A stretch of DNA of 64,000 nt from Corylus avellana (GCF_901000735.1 NC_081543.1:11515921-11579920); one strand, 5' to 3'; shown: positions 36,060-47,900, numbered from the stretch's first letter. Notes: generated by a model not told the origin, from the letters alone. Translations and numbers: made by a program.

Positions 36060-36671
36060 GAAAACAAACCTTTATTATATAACAACTACAAATATTTATT
36101 GCCACTCATATAAGTATGTTTGTAAAATAGCTAAGTTCATGAACTATTTACAGAAGTGTTACAACCACAATAATTTGTGATAATTTTTTTTTAAAAAAAA
36201 ATTCTTGGAACATCATAGTGTTTGTAATAATAATCTCTTTACAAATTGACATGACAGATAATCAAAACCCAAATTATCCATAGGAGCTAGTTCATCGAGC
36301 TGCTATTTCCAACTTTATCAACGTTGACTTTAAAGTAGCAAGAGCACGCAAAGAAAGTCTGTCGACAATCTCCATACTCAGCTTTATACCATTCCCTGCT
36401 CTAATCTTTTGCATGCATATATTGGCAATATTTCCTCTCCCCTCCCCTCCTTTCTGCAATGTTTATTTAATAATTTATTTTAAGATGTCAGAAAATTATC
36501 TTTTTATTTTATTTTATTATTATTATTATTTTTATTTATTTTTAATTGGACTGATGTCGTAGTGCACACCAATCCTTGGATTAGCCTTTATTAAAAAAAA
36601 AATAAAAAAAATTAAGGACTAACATCAACTAGTAGGACAAGATTGAGATGAAAATTGAGTATTTAAAATTA
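36046..36671. other. AT-rich intergenic stretch
   Basis: No gene seen; simple TTATTA repeats around 36505-36540 and AT microsatellites only. Confidence 0.5.
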
Positions 36672-37436
36672 GGATTAAATGCCTTATTGTCCCATGTGAT
36701 TTAACAACTTTATTTTTTACTACCTAAGGTTTAATTTTTATCATAGTAGGAACCTCGGATTTTCATAAAGACGAAGATGGTACTTCCGTCCAAAATTTGA
36801 CGGAAAGCCATGTCAGTATCAGTAAGAAATTGACACGTGTCCATATACATAATTAAAAAATAATTTTTGAAAAAACTAAAAACATAAAAAAATATATATA
36901 TTTAATCAATTAATTAATTAATTAATTATTTTTAATTATGGGGGTGGCTGACCACCCCTATAATTAAAAACCATGGGGGTTGATTGACCACCTTCAAGGG
37001 CCCAAATGGTCCAAATGGGGATGGCCGAAACAACTCCCAAACCTTTTGGAGGTGGTCGAGAGCTACCCTGAAGTGGTCAAAGGGGCCGGATTGGGGGTGG
37101 CTTGGCCACCTCCATGCCCAAAGGGGGTGGCCCATTTGGCCAATGGGGGTAGCTACTGCCACCCCCAATTGTTTTTTTTTAATTTTTTTTAATTTTTTGA
37201 TTTAGGGGCATTTTGGAAATTTGTTAAAATACATGGAGACAATTTTAGAAATTTAAGACAAAAATACAATTAAGTGCCTAGCACATGAGCAATTTTCAAT
37301 CAAATTGGACGGAAATAGTTAACGGATGGACCACATTGAAAAATTTTGAAACTTTGATAAGGTGCATTATAAAAATTGAAATATTGGAGGTCAAATTAAA
37401 AATTGTAGGATAAAGTGTAATTTTTCCTTTTTTTTT
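36672..37436. repeat. Foldback element with GGGGTGGC-rich core
   Basis: The ends pair around the CTTATTGTCCCATGTG block and its degenerate complement near 37400-37436. The core (36940-37165) is much richer in G+C and built of GGGGTGGC/GACCACCCC words in both orientations. Open frames across the core on both strands are composition artefacts. Confidence 0.5.
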
Positions 37437-37760
37437 TTTAATTTTTTTTTTAAAATATATGAGAAGCAGATGCCAATTAACAAATTAATTATGTGCTTCG
37501 CATATATATTCTAATGGGTTGATAAATGAAATTAATTACTCTAAACTTGACCAAATAAAAATAACTTACAAGTACAATTCAATCATTTCCACCAATATAA
37601 TTAGGTAATAGGTACTATATTGTTATAAATTAAGATTCACGATCAACTTTGAAATCCAAGCGCTTATATTTCCTGCTTAGAGTTACAGAGTATAAGTTAT
37701 TATTAATAATTAAATCAATTAGTTTTTATTAACTTAAGCTTTGGAAATAACGATAGAGTG

Positions 37761-38427
37761 ATTTAACATTATTCCCAATATATATATATATATATGCCAC
37801 CAGTGTATCTTAGTTGTAATATTGGTCCGGATCATTAATTATGCATTTTCTTCCTTGAGAAGAAAGTCTGATTAAAAAGTAGAAAGGATAGAGTTTACTT
37901 AACCCTCTCAAATTATTATCTCAATGACAATCTACCCCCGCCCCAAACTATCAATTACAACAATTTACCCCACAAACTACCAAAACAATGACAATGTAAC
38001 CCCCAATGTTAGCAAAATGACGAAATTACCCCTATAGAATTTTCAATAAGACAAAAATACCTTTAAAAATTTGAAAAAAAATTAAATTAAATTTTAGTAT
38101 TTTTGTTTTTATTTTAGTTAGGATAATTTCGTCATTTTGTTAAAATTTGGGGTATATTGTAATTGTTTTGGTAGTTTGGGGGTAAATTGTCGCAATTGAT
38201 AATTTGGGGAGTAAATTGTCATTAGGGTCGTAGTTTGAGGGGGTTAAGTGAACTTTACCTAAGTAAAAACTACAAAATACAAAATTAAGAGGACCTAACC
38301 TTTCTGCATCAATGTGTCTACGTGGCAGACGAGTGATGTATAAATTACAAAGGGAAATGCTAGGTGTTCTTCTGGTGTTCTCCCAACTGTGATGTGGCTT
38401 TTAAAATCACCAATAGATTAAAGAGAA
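37761..38427. repeat. 667-bp block repeated exactly after the adjacent gap
   Basis: This block equals 38528-39194 at a constant offset of 767 with no difference I can find, even in the TA microsatellite. The two copies flank a 100-N gap. That is the pattern of overlapping contig ends left unmerged. Confidence 0.85.
37892..38254. repeat. MITE with long terminal inverted repeats
   Basis: The left arm starts AGTTTACTTAACCCTCTCAAA and the right arm ends with its near complement. Arms of about 140 bp include the CAAAATGACGAAATTACC block and its complement. The whole element is present again at 38659-39021 because of the duplication across the gap. Confidence 0.65.
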
Positions 38428-38527
38428 NNNNNNNNNNNNNNNNNNNNNNNNNNNNNNNNNNNNNNNNNNNNNNNNNNNNNNNNNNNNNNNNNNNNNNNNN
38501 NNNNNNNNNNNNNNNNNNNNNNNNNNN
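38428..38527. other. Assembly gap, 100 N
   Basis: Fixed-size run of N between two identical 667-bp blocks. Confidence 0.99.
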
Positions 38528-39117
38528 ATTTAACATTATTCCCAATATATATATATATATATGCCACCAGTGTATCTTAGTTGTAATATTGGTCCGGATC
38601 ATTAATTATGCATTTTCTTCCTTGAGAAGAAAGTCTGATTAAAAAGTAGAAAGGATAGAGTTTACTTAACCCTCTCAAATTATTATCTCAATGACAATCT
38701 ACCCCCGCCCCAAACTATCAATTACAACAATTTACCCCACAAACTACCAAAACAATGACAATGTAACCCCCAATGTTAGCAAAATGACGAAATTACCCCT
38801 ATAGAATTTTCAATAAGACAAAAATACCTTTAAAAATTTGAAAAAAAATTAAATTAAATTTTAGTATTTTTGTTTTTATTTTAGTTAGGATAATTTCGTC
38901 ATTTTGTTAAAATTTGGGGTATATTGTAATTGTTTTGGTAGTTTGGGGGTAAATTGTCGCAATTGATAATTTGGGGAGTAAATTGTCATTAGGGTCGTAG
39001 TTTGAGGGGGTTAAGTGAACTTTACCTAAGTAAAAACTACAAAATACAAAATTAAGAGGACCTAACCTTTCTGCATCAATGTGTCTACGTGGCAGACGAG
39101 TGATGTATAAATTACAA

Positions 39118-39506
39118 AGGGAAATGCTAGGTGTTCTTCTGGTGTTCTCCCAACTGTGATGTGGCTTTTAAAATCACCAATAGATTAAAGAGAAATGCTA
39201 TGTGTTCTTCTAGTGTTCTCCTGGTATTCTCACAAAGCCACATCACAATTGGGAGGACAACAGGAGAACACTAGAAGAACACCTAGCATTTTTCTAGATT
39301 TAAAGTCAATAATAATAATTTTAAATTCAACGATAATTTTAAAAGTCACGTTAGGGATGACACTAAGAGAACATTAGAAGAACACCTAGCATTTCCCTTG
39401 ATTAAAAGTCAATAATGATAATCTCAAATTCAACGATAATTTTAAAAGCCACATCACAATTGAAAGAACACCAGGAGAACACTAGAAGAACACCTAGCAT
39501 TTCCCA
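39118..39506. repeat. Nested MITEs with AAATGCTAGGTGTTCTTC termini
   Basis: Left-type termini (GGGAAATGCTAGGTGTTCTT) occur at 39119 and 39192. Right-type complements (AAGAACACCTAGCATTT) end near 39292, 39394 and 39506. Between them lie variants of ATTTTAAAAGCCACATCAC. This is best explained by one copy inserted within another of the same family plus a partial third. Another left terminus sits at 38352. Confidence 0.7.
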
Positions 39507-39547
39507 ATTACAAAATGCAGAAAGAACAGAAAAATTAACAATTACCA

Positions 39548-40026
39548 NNNNNNNNNNNNNNNNNNNNNNNNNNNNNNNNNNNNNNNNNNNNNNNNNNNNN
39601 NNNNNNNNNNNNNNNNNNNNNNNNNNNNNNNNNNNNNNNNNNNNNNNNNNNNNNNNNNNNNNNNNNNNNNNNNNNNNNNNNNNNNNNNNNNNNNNNNNNN
39701 NNNNNNNNNNNNNNNNNNNNNNNNNNNNNNNNNNNNNNNNNNNNNNNNNNNNNNNNNNNNNNNNNNNNNNNNNNNNNNNNNNNNNNNNNNNNNNNNNNNN
39801 NNNNNNNNNNNNNNNNNNNNNNNNNNNNNNNNNNNNNNNNNNNNNNNNNNNNNNNNNNNNNNNNNNNNNNNNNNNNNNNNNNNNNNNNNNNNNNNNNNNN
39901 NNNNNNNNNNNNNNNNNNNNNNNNNNNNNNNNNNNNNNNNNNNNNNNNNNNNNNNNNNNNNNNNNNNNNNNNNNNNNNNNNNNNNNNNNNNNNNNNNNNN
40001 NNNNNNNNNNNNNNNNNNNNNNNNNN
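39548..40026. other. Assembly gap, 479 N
   Basis: Run of N of non-round length, possibly size-estimated. Open frames crossing it are meaningless. Confidence 0.99.
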
Positions 40027-40096
40027 ATGGTTTTAAAAAATGGCACTATTCATGAGCTAAAAAAAATCAACCGGGGTGCCCAGCCCAGGTGCACTC

Positions 40097-40097
<1 letters not shown>

Positions 40098-40141
<44 letters not shown>
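40098..40141. repeat. (TA)n microsatellite
   Basis: About 22 uninterrupted TA units. Confidence 0.95.
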
Positions 40142-40145
<4 letters not shown>

Positions 40146-40879
40146 TTACAAATTCAAATTGCCCAGAACTAATTAAACGACTAGATCGCATTTCTTTTCA
40201 TATTATTAATTGTTTGGTTGAAAGCTATATATATATATAGTGGCATGATCCTATTTTGATCATGATCAATCACCCACTAAAACATGAAGGGTACACCACC
40301 TTCTTCTTCTCATCGATCAATTACCCATGCACCGAATAATCTTGTTCTAATCTAATCAATTACGTGAAGATATATATATATACATGACTTAGGGTACTCT
40401 ATATATGGTCTTACGTACTAATTAAGATTAATGTAATTAAGATTAATAAGCTACAAATTAAAAGTGGTTGTTTTCTAATTAAACACATGCATTTTTGCTC
40501 GCATGACCAACCACTAGCTGGCCAGGTGTATGTGGTCCCTAGCTCGTACCCTTTTGTTTGGTTGCCAAAAACGGAAAGTCGTAGCAGGTGACATTTGTTC
40601 TTTTAAACCAAAGAATAAAAAATAAATAATAAGTAATACAAGCCAAAAGCAAAGCAGCTCGTGGGAATTAATGACATGGCCGCAAAAGCATGAAATATGA
40701 TCATCTTCAGTTCATTTTGAACATTTTTAATTTATTTTGAATAGGAGAATATCCAGTTTATAGTTAAATTTTTTTTAAAAAAATTCTAAAACCATAAATA
40801 AGACACATGTCCACTAACAAAAAATAATAATAAAATACCATTTTAGATTAAAACAAATAAAAAATTAGAAAATATTTTT

Positions 40880-41185
40880 AAAAAACTAAGGGTGGCCGGC
40901 CAGCCCATAGGAGTTGGCTGGACCACCCCTATTGGTCTGGGGTGGCTTCGACCACCCCAAACTGGCCAGTCTGGGGTGGCCGAAGCCACCCCATGGCCCA
41001 TGGGGCTGGTCCTGCCACCCACAAAGGCCAAACTAAAAATAAAAATAAAAAATTGTTTGGCCCTAGGGGGTGGCCGGACCACCCCGTTGGGCCAAACTAA
41101 AAAAAAATTAATGGGGTGGCCGAAGCCACCCCAGGCCAACAAGGGTGGTCTGGCCACCCACATTGGGCTGGCCGGCCAACCTTAA
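40880..41185. repeat. GC-rich GGGGTGGCC island in AT-rich DNA
   Basis: GGGGTGGC(C) and its complement GGCCACCCC recur more than ten times over 300 bp, in both orientations, bounded by A+T-only flanks. The same words make up the core of the foldback at 36672-37436. This marks a non-autonomous element family. Open frames across it on both strands are not genes. Confidence 0.6.
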
Positions 41186-41469
41186 TTTTTTTAAAATATT
41201 TTTTAATTTTTTATTATTTTTATTTAAAATAATAAAATCCTATTCCCAAAATAACAGAGGCAAAGACAATTAATCACAACACAAAGGGTGACTCCACCGA
41301 TGATGTCACACCTTTGTCAGCATGCATGCACGCACTCTTTTATGGATCGATCTCGATAAACGGGCAGATGATGGTCAGGATGGTTCATTAACCACAGAAT
41401 CATAAGCACACACAATAGCATTAATATGACTTCAGGCATTCTTCCAGGATCAAGCGGCTGAGCTCGATC

Positions 41470-41661
41470 CTAGTCACCTTTGTTCAAATCCATGATCAGC
41501 TTCAGGAGTTGCCTTTTGGTCATTTCCACGTCACCTTGATTCTCAAATAACTTGACGACACCGGCCCAGTGGGTGCACCGGCCACCTTTTTCATCCCAAA
41601 ACAATTTTTCATTATTTCTCTTCGGTAAAAGTTGGTGGTGTCTAGTTAAGTTTGCAGAGGG
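41470..41661 (-). pseudogene. Orphan coding-like fragment, family not recognised
   Basis: Read on the minus strand, an open frame of about 63 codons ends at TAG (41470-41472). It has protein-like composition: NNEKLFWDEKGGRCTHW, then VVKLFENQGDVEMTKRQ and LLKLIMDLNKGD. There is no in-frame ATG. The block is repeated in decayed form at 42122-42262, where the frame is broken. I do not recognise the family. It may be the last exon of a gene whose other exons have been lost. Confidence 0.35.
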
Positions 41662-42121
41662 TTAATGTTGTCACGTGATCAGTTGCCCAAAAAAGGAAAG
41701 TTGTAGCTAGATCGCTTCTTAAACAATTAATGCGACTGCCTCGCTCCTAAGAAGGTTGCATCTAGCTAGCTAGTTGCTCTAAATTGGATCAATTTGGAAT
41801 TTTAGTCCATTGAGACATCAAAATCTTGTGTTTACAAAGGGAATTGTTTGTGGATGTTGGGGCTTTTGAATGCGGTTGAACTCCAAAGCTTTTGATATAA
41901 GCATCTATATCTTAAAATAAACTAAGATATTTTACTACAGTTGAACTACAGTGGTGCATCTTCTCACTGGTTGAACTTATCGTACTCTGTACTAGCTAGC
42001 TAGGGGCCATTAATTGGGATTTTTGTTATATATATATAAACTAAGTAATACATAATTAACTATAAATTTCATAATTATTAAAATTTTAAAATTACATTTA
42101 TGTTTAAGTGTTAGAAAATGC

Positions 42122-42262
42122 TCCTGGAGTTACCTTTTGGTCATTCACCCGTAACCTTGATTCTCAAACAACCTGACGACACCGGTGGGTGCACCGGCCA
42201 CCTATTTCCTCCCAAAAATAATTCCTCATTATTTCTCTCTGGCTAAAAATATGCGGATTATA
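42122..42262 (-). pseudogene. Decayed second copy of the orphan coding-like fragment
   Basis: It aligns with 41498-41640, with a 5-bp deletion in the GCCCAGTGGGTGCACC region and substitutions that introduce stops. This indicates that the interval downstream of the RING-H2 gene has been duplicated locally. Confidence 0.4.
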
Positions 42263-42551
42263 GGAAGCATTAAATTGAGAAGGGGCCCACAAGAACTCAA
42301 GAAAGGCATGGTTTACCTTTACCCTTAAGGGTGACGTACAGGAGTTTGAAAAAGAAATCGGGAAAAATAATGGGTTACGTACCTTTACGGCTTTACCATT
42401 ATTTTTTTTTTTTCACTTTCATAAGTTCTTTCAATCTTTATTCAAGCTCTTACTTGTGATGAGCTCCGAGAATTTACTATGATGCAGCAGATTATAATGT
42501 GGCTTAGCTTACATGTGGAGATGCTTTTATCTAGATCGATCTATTTGTGTG

Positions 42552-42553
<2 letters not shown>

Positions 42554-42589
<36 letters not shown>
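42554..42589. repeat. (TA)n microsatellite
   Basis: Uninterrupted TA run of about 18 units downstream of the RING-H2 gene. Confidence 0.9.
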
Positions 42590-42595
<6 letters not shown>

Positions 42596-42720
42596 AAAAA
42601 AAAGAACAGACATCGTCTAGTATATATATTAGCATGCATTAATAGATAAACCAAACCAAAACGTCTGATAAACCAAACCAAAAAAAAAAAAAAAAAAAAA
42701 ACCTTGGGAATTTGGAATGG

Positions 42721-43200
42721 TTAATTATGAGACCCCACAAGTACAAGTGAGACAGACTTACGGCAAACGGGACATGTTGTGTTCCTGGAAAAGTGCTCTG
42801 CTATGCACCCGTTGTGGTAGGCATGGCCGCAAGAGCTAAGCAAAGTAAGCTCGTCCCCGTCATCATAGTTGCACAGGCACAACGTACACGTGTCCTGTTG
42901 GAAGGGTATATCGGAGCCGCCAGGGTGGTAAATGACCTTCGACAGTAAATCAGGATCAACGGCACCATTAACCGCCTGTTGCATTTCTACCTCCTCCACT
43001 CGGTTGTGGTTGGCTTGACGGCGACGACAGTGGAAATAATGGACCAACAGGAAGAAAATGACGACGAGGGAGGCAAAGATTCCCCAAAATATCGGAAGGA
43101 AAAGGTTATTTTGCTCGTGCATTTTGTATACGGAATGAGGCAATATTTCTGCTTTTCCTCCAAAGTCTCCGACTCCGGGTGAGGGGGAGGGAACTTCCAT
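42721..43200 (-). CDS. ATL-type RING-H2 E3 ubiquitin ligase, membrane-anchored
   Basis: A single-exon 159-residue protein, as usual for ATL genes. A transmembrane segment at about 33-54 is followed by a basic CRRRQ stretch. The VDPDLLSKVIYHPG block corresponds to the family's GLD motif. The RING-H2 finger spans 105-146: CTLC, CGHAYHNGC and CPVC, i.e. C-x2-C, C-x-H-x2-H-x2-C, C-x2-C. Such proteins transfer ubiquitin from an E2 to membrane or secretory targets, and many are induced by elicitors. Odd point: the tryptophan usually found between the sixth and seventh ligands, important for E2 contact, is replaced in IAEHFSRN, so E2 binding may be altered. The ATG at 43200 is chosen because a stop-rich region lies upstream. 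Confidence 0.88.
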   Translation of the reverse strand: MEVPSPSPGVGDFGGKAEILPHSVYKMHEQNNLFLPIFWGIFASLVVIFFLLVHYFHCRRRQANHNRVEEVEMQQAVNGAVDPDLLSKVIYHPGGSDIPFQQDTCTLCLCNYDDGDELTLLSSCGHAYHNGCIAEHFSRNTTCPVCRKSVSLVLVGSHN

Positions 43201-43625
43201 GCGTCTGGTAAATCTCTGAAACGCTGCTTCTCAAAACTGTTGCCTTTCTTTTTCTTCTTTTCTAAGGAGGATAGTAAAATAAAGACAAATTACAATAACA
43301 ATGCGTAGCAGATCCTTACCTACTGCCTGACATGATAAGTTGCCTGACATCACATGGGTTGCCAAAAATGGAAAGTCGTAGGTGATTTTCGAAGCCAAAT
43401 TAAGAATAAAGAACAAAAAAAATAAATAATAATCTAACCACACTGATTAGGGTTTCTTGAATCAAAAAGGCTAACGATCGTTAAAACCAAGGGAAAATCA
43501 ATCTACTTGCATTGGTTAGGTATTACTTTTATTATGCTATAAATTACTAATGCCCTAGCTTGGACTGCTTCCTAACAATGCAACTGCCTCCTGCATTTTT
43601 TTTCCATCCCTTTTATTGATTGCAG

Positions 43626-43871
43626 AGTTTGACTCAAGAATAGCAGGATTAACGGGACCTGCAGTATCAGCTATTAGGCAGATTTGCCCAGGAGTACCGC
43701 GTCTATTTTAAGAAGGTAGAAGAGGAGGGAGATGATTATCTTGTTGACTCTTCCCACAACGTGTATCTGATGAGCCCAAAAATGGAGGTTGTGAGATGCT
43801 TCGGTGTAGAGTACAATGCAGAGGAACTTTGAGATGCAATAATGAAGGAACTGAGGACCACCCTGACCTAA
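43626..43871 (+). pseudogene. SCO1/HCC copper-chaperone exon fragment, broken
   Basis: After an intron-like acceptor (TTGCAG at 43620-43625) the frame reads EFDSRIAGLTGP then SAIRQ. A 1-bp frame change near 43681-43685 follows, then EYRVYFKKVEEEGDDYL, VDSSHNVYLMSPKMEVV and CFGVEYNAEEL, a TGA at 43830, then DAIMKELR. This is the C-terminal thioredoxin-like part of plant SCO1 homologues (HCC1/HCC2), mitochondrial proteins involved in cytochrome c oxidase copper delivery. The copper-binding exon and the rest of the gene are absent. The preserved intron border argues for a DNA-level duplication rather than retroposition. Confidence 0.65.
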
Positions 43872-44926
43872 TGTCTCCCAAGATTTTGATAGGTTGCCCA
43901 TATTTCTCCGATGCGGTAAGGAAAATATTATATTTTAGACAGCCATTCTAACATGACCTTTGTTTTTGTGGTTCTTTCATTCCCAAAATTTTTAAATTTC
44001 ACACTCATATGTTATATATATACTGAGTTCAAATGTCAATGAGTTTCTTGTTTGAAAATCATCTAGACAAGAGCATAGAAAGATGAACAGAATCTGATTC
44101 TTGAAGGCTATCTTTAAAGTTACACTAGATAATATGCACTGCTTAATTAATCTACATTTTTTTTTTTTTTTAAAAAAAAAAAGCAACTGCCAGGTGTCTT
44201 TTATAGTGATGATCTGTCGTTTTTGTCCATGTGTATTAATGCTTATTTGATCATTATTTCACTACGTTGGTCCATGGATGATTGACATAATTGTCTCACT
44301 ATAAAAGTGGAGATCGACCATGATAAAATAAAATAAAAAGTGATTTTTAGTATTATTATTTTCTTTTCTTCTCGGTTAACTTGTTCCATGCCACTATGGT
44401 TTACCGGCCGGTCACTAAATTATCATCGCATTTTCAGATACACTGTCAAAATTTTAATTGTTACATTAACATATCCCCTAGTTCGGTTTAATAGTATTCA
44501 AAGAGATTTCTTATTTTTCTCCGAAAGCCAAAAGCCTTCCCATAATTTTATTAGCTATTCAGATTTTGAACATATATCCCGCCTGCCTCATGAGCCATCT
44601 ATCATCTATATATGTGTCTTAACCGCGAAACCCCACTCTTTTATCGAATCTCAATCTACTGCCTGCCTATATATGTACTCTTAACTTGGCTGAATCTCTC
44701 TCTCACTCTCTAATAACGCAGTACTAATAGCTAGCTAATTTCATTGTCAGAAGAAGTAGGTAATTAAGCATCTATTTCATTAATACTAGCTTCTTTAAGT
44801 ACCAACTATGGTATGCATAAAGCATCCTACATGCATGTTAATTTACCCATTTTCAACACAGAAGTCTTGAAGTCGTTGAAGAACAGAGCTGAGTTATCTG
44901 CATAGGCTTGAACAATTTCACGTGTC

Positions 44927-47900
44927 ATGAGTTACAACAGAATGGTGATGCCAAGCTTAGAGCCGGAGACGGTGATCAATGTTGATGATGAAGGATACAT
45001 AGTTCAGGAGAGGCTTTCAATGTCAGCACCTGCTTCAATTAGGGAGGGCTCGTTAAGCAAGCTCCAACACTTCTCCGTGGAGCTCCAGGCTGAGTTGGTG
45101 CGGCGGTTCTCGTGGAGCCACAACCACGCGTCGTCCATTTCGATGACCTCAGCAGTGGCTCAAACTAGTGCTGGAGCCGATAACAACTACGCCTTGGCAC
45201 TGGAGGGTCGTGCTCAGAGACGACAGCTGGCTCGACTTAATCAAAATCGATCCGGTGCTCAGAGAGCCCTACGCGGTCTCAGATTTATAAGCACCAAAAC
45301 CCAAGATGCTGTGGATGCATGGGATCAAGTCCATAGCAACTTCGATGTCCTCGCTAGAGACGGATTTCTCGACCGCACTGACTTTGCGAGGTGCATAGGT
45401 AAAGCGTTTTTTTTTTTGTTATCGCTATTTATTTATTTATTTTTTTTAAATAAAAAAATGTAAGATTCCAAGGAGTACATTCTTTTTTTCGTCGTTTCTG
45501 ATATTTGTGTTTTTTATTTATTTATTTTATTTTTATTTTTACAGAAATGGAAGATTCCAAGGACTTTGGGTTAGAAATGTTCGATGCCTTGAGTCATAGA
45601 CGAGGGCTTGACAAGATCAACCGAGATGAGCTGCACGACTTCTGGTTGCAAATCGCGGATGAAAGCTTTGATTCACGGCTCCAGGTCTTCTTCCAAATGT
45701 ACGTACATAATTAATGAACTATTCTCTAAAGGTTGTTAGATCATTGTAAATTAAACATAATCTTTCAGCCAGCAGTACTATCAATACCACGCTCATGAGA
45801 AAATTTAGTTAGATAACAAGATAATTTAGTTGCTGTACGTAATTGCCAATTAAATCCTAGAAGTTAATAAGAATTAAGTAAATGATAAATACTTGTTTTT
45901 AATATAATGGTTTGTACAGTGTTTGTATAGTTTGCATGTGAAGGACCTGAAGAAGCTTCTTTAATTTAATTTTGCAGGGTGGACAAGAATGAAGATGGTC
46001 GTGTCACAGAGGATGAAATTAAAGAGGTAGGTTTCTACCCAAACAACAAGATCGATCGAGAGCTTATTTTACTTGTTTTAGATTTGATTTTTAATGAAAA
46101 ATGTTCTTTAATGATCTAGATCATCATGCTGAGCGCATCTACAAACAAGCTACGGAGAGTGAAGGAACAAGCAGAGGAATATGCAGCGCTTGTGATGGAA
46201 GTGTTGGACCAAGAAAAAATTGGTTACATAGAGGTGGGTACATATTTCTCTAACTTTCTTATCATGAACCATGACATTTTTCATTACATTCCCAAATCTT
46301 ACCTTATCATATACACTTATTTGAGATTAACACACAATTGCAATATATAGATTCTTTCTTGACATCACGAATCCTAATACGTTGTGGTTGACGATAATAT
46401 ATATGCAGCTTTGGCAACTAGAGGCGATGCTAGTACAGCAGGGTACGTTCCTTGATCAATTTAGTCCTGCGCTAAATTACAGCACCCAAGCCTTGAGCCG
46501 CCAGAAGCTGCTAATAGATGTTTTACAAAGAAATTGGAGGAGAATCTTCGTGTTGAGCTTGTGGTTTATTACCATGATTTGGCTCTTCACGTGGAAATTT
46601 TATCAGTACAAAAGCAAAGATGCGTTCAAAGTCATGGGTTACTGTGTGCTCACAGCCAAGGGTGCTGCTGAGACCCTCAAGTTCAACATGGCCCTCATTC
46701 TGTTGCCCGTCTGTAGGAGTACAATCACTTGGCTCAGATCCACAATTCTAGCCTACGTGATTCCTTTTGACGACAACATCAATTTTCACAAGGTATACAC
46801 ATTTATATTAATGTATGCATCAACCCCCAGTCGTTTAACCTAATTTTCACTTTTCTCTATATAAACTAACTGCGATATATGCTCTGTGCAGACCATCGCT
46901 GCAGCTATTGTTATTGGCATCATTCTCCATGCCGGAAGTCACCTTACCTGTGACTTTCCTAGGCTTTCCAACTTGCCTCAGAAAAAATATGCGACAATAC
47001 TTACAAAGCTTGACTTCGGGGTAGATAAACCCAGCTACACGAGGCTGATCAAAGGGATAGAAGCGCAGACGGGAATTGCAATGGTGGTGTTGATGGCGGT
47101 TGCATTTACACTTGCAACAAGATGGTTCAGACGGAGCCTTATCAAGCTGCCCAAGCCCTTTGATAGGTTCACTGGTTTCAATGCCTTCTGGTATTCGCAC
47201 CACCTATTCGTTGCGGTTTATATCTTGTTCATTGTACACGGCACATTCCTGTATATGGCGCACAAGTGGTACCTGAAGACGGTATATTTATTTATTTTTT
47301 CATATATATACATATATATGTCTTTTCAAGGGATATTTAATACATCAATATTAGCTTAGCTGACACATTGAATTCATGCAAGCAGACATGGATGTATCTT
47401 GCAGTTCCTGTTTTAGTATATGCTGGAGAAAGGGCCTTGAGGTTCTTTCGGTCTGCGTCCCATCTTGTCCGTCTTCTGGAGGTGAGAATAATTTTTTTTA
47501 ACCACAACTCACTCACCTTGAACTAGTGCATGTGCAATATGTATACTCTCTCTAGGTTGTTTTCTCATCTTAATTAATTGATCATGACTGCTCTCTTTAA
47601 TTTTTTATTTATTTACTTTTAACTTGAATTGTAAATTGTTTAGGTTGCCATATATCCGGGAAACGTTCTGATGTTGAAGATGTCTAAGCCACCCCGGTTT
47701 AAATACAAGAGCGGGCAATACTTGTTAATCCAATGTCCCACTCTTTCGAGATTTCAATGGTAATATTTAAAATCTTGGGGCACTAGAATTTATCTTCATC
47801 CTTTATATATGGTAATATGGCATGATGATGATTTTATATATGTATCACATGCAGGCATCCATATTCCATTACATCTGCCCCCGGAGATGACTACCTGAGT

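Noticed and set aside
36932..37205. Overlapping open frames on both strands rich in Gly/Pro/Trp
   Set aside because: Produced by the GGGGTGGC island; palindromic composition opens frames on both strands.
38360..40143. Long open frames crossing the N runs (38360-38642 and 39402-40143, both strands)
   Set aside because: They are open only because N is translated as X; the real flanks are MITE sequence.
40843..41185. Open frames on both strands rich in Pro/Gly
   Set aside because: Same cause: a GC-rich non-coding repeat island.
42979..43182. Plus-strand open frame inside the RING-H2 gene
   Set aside because: Shadow of the minus-strand coding sequence; no domain.
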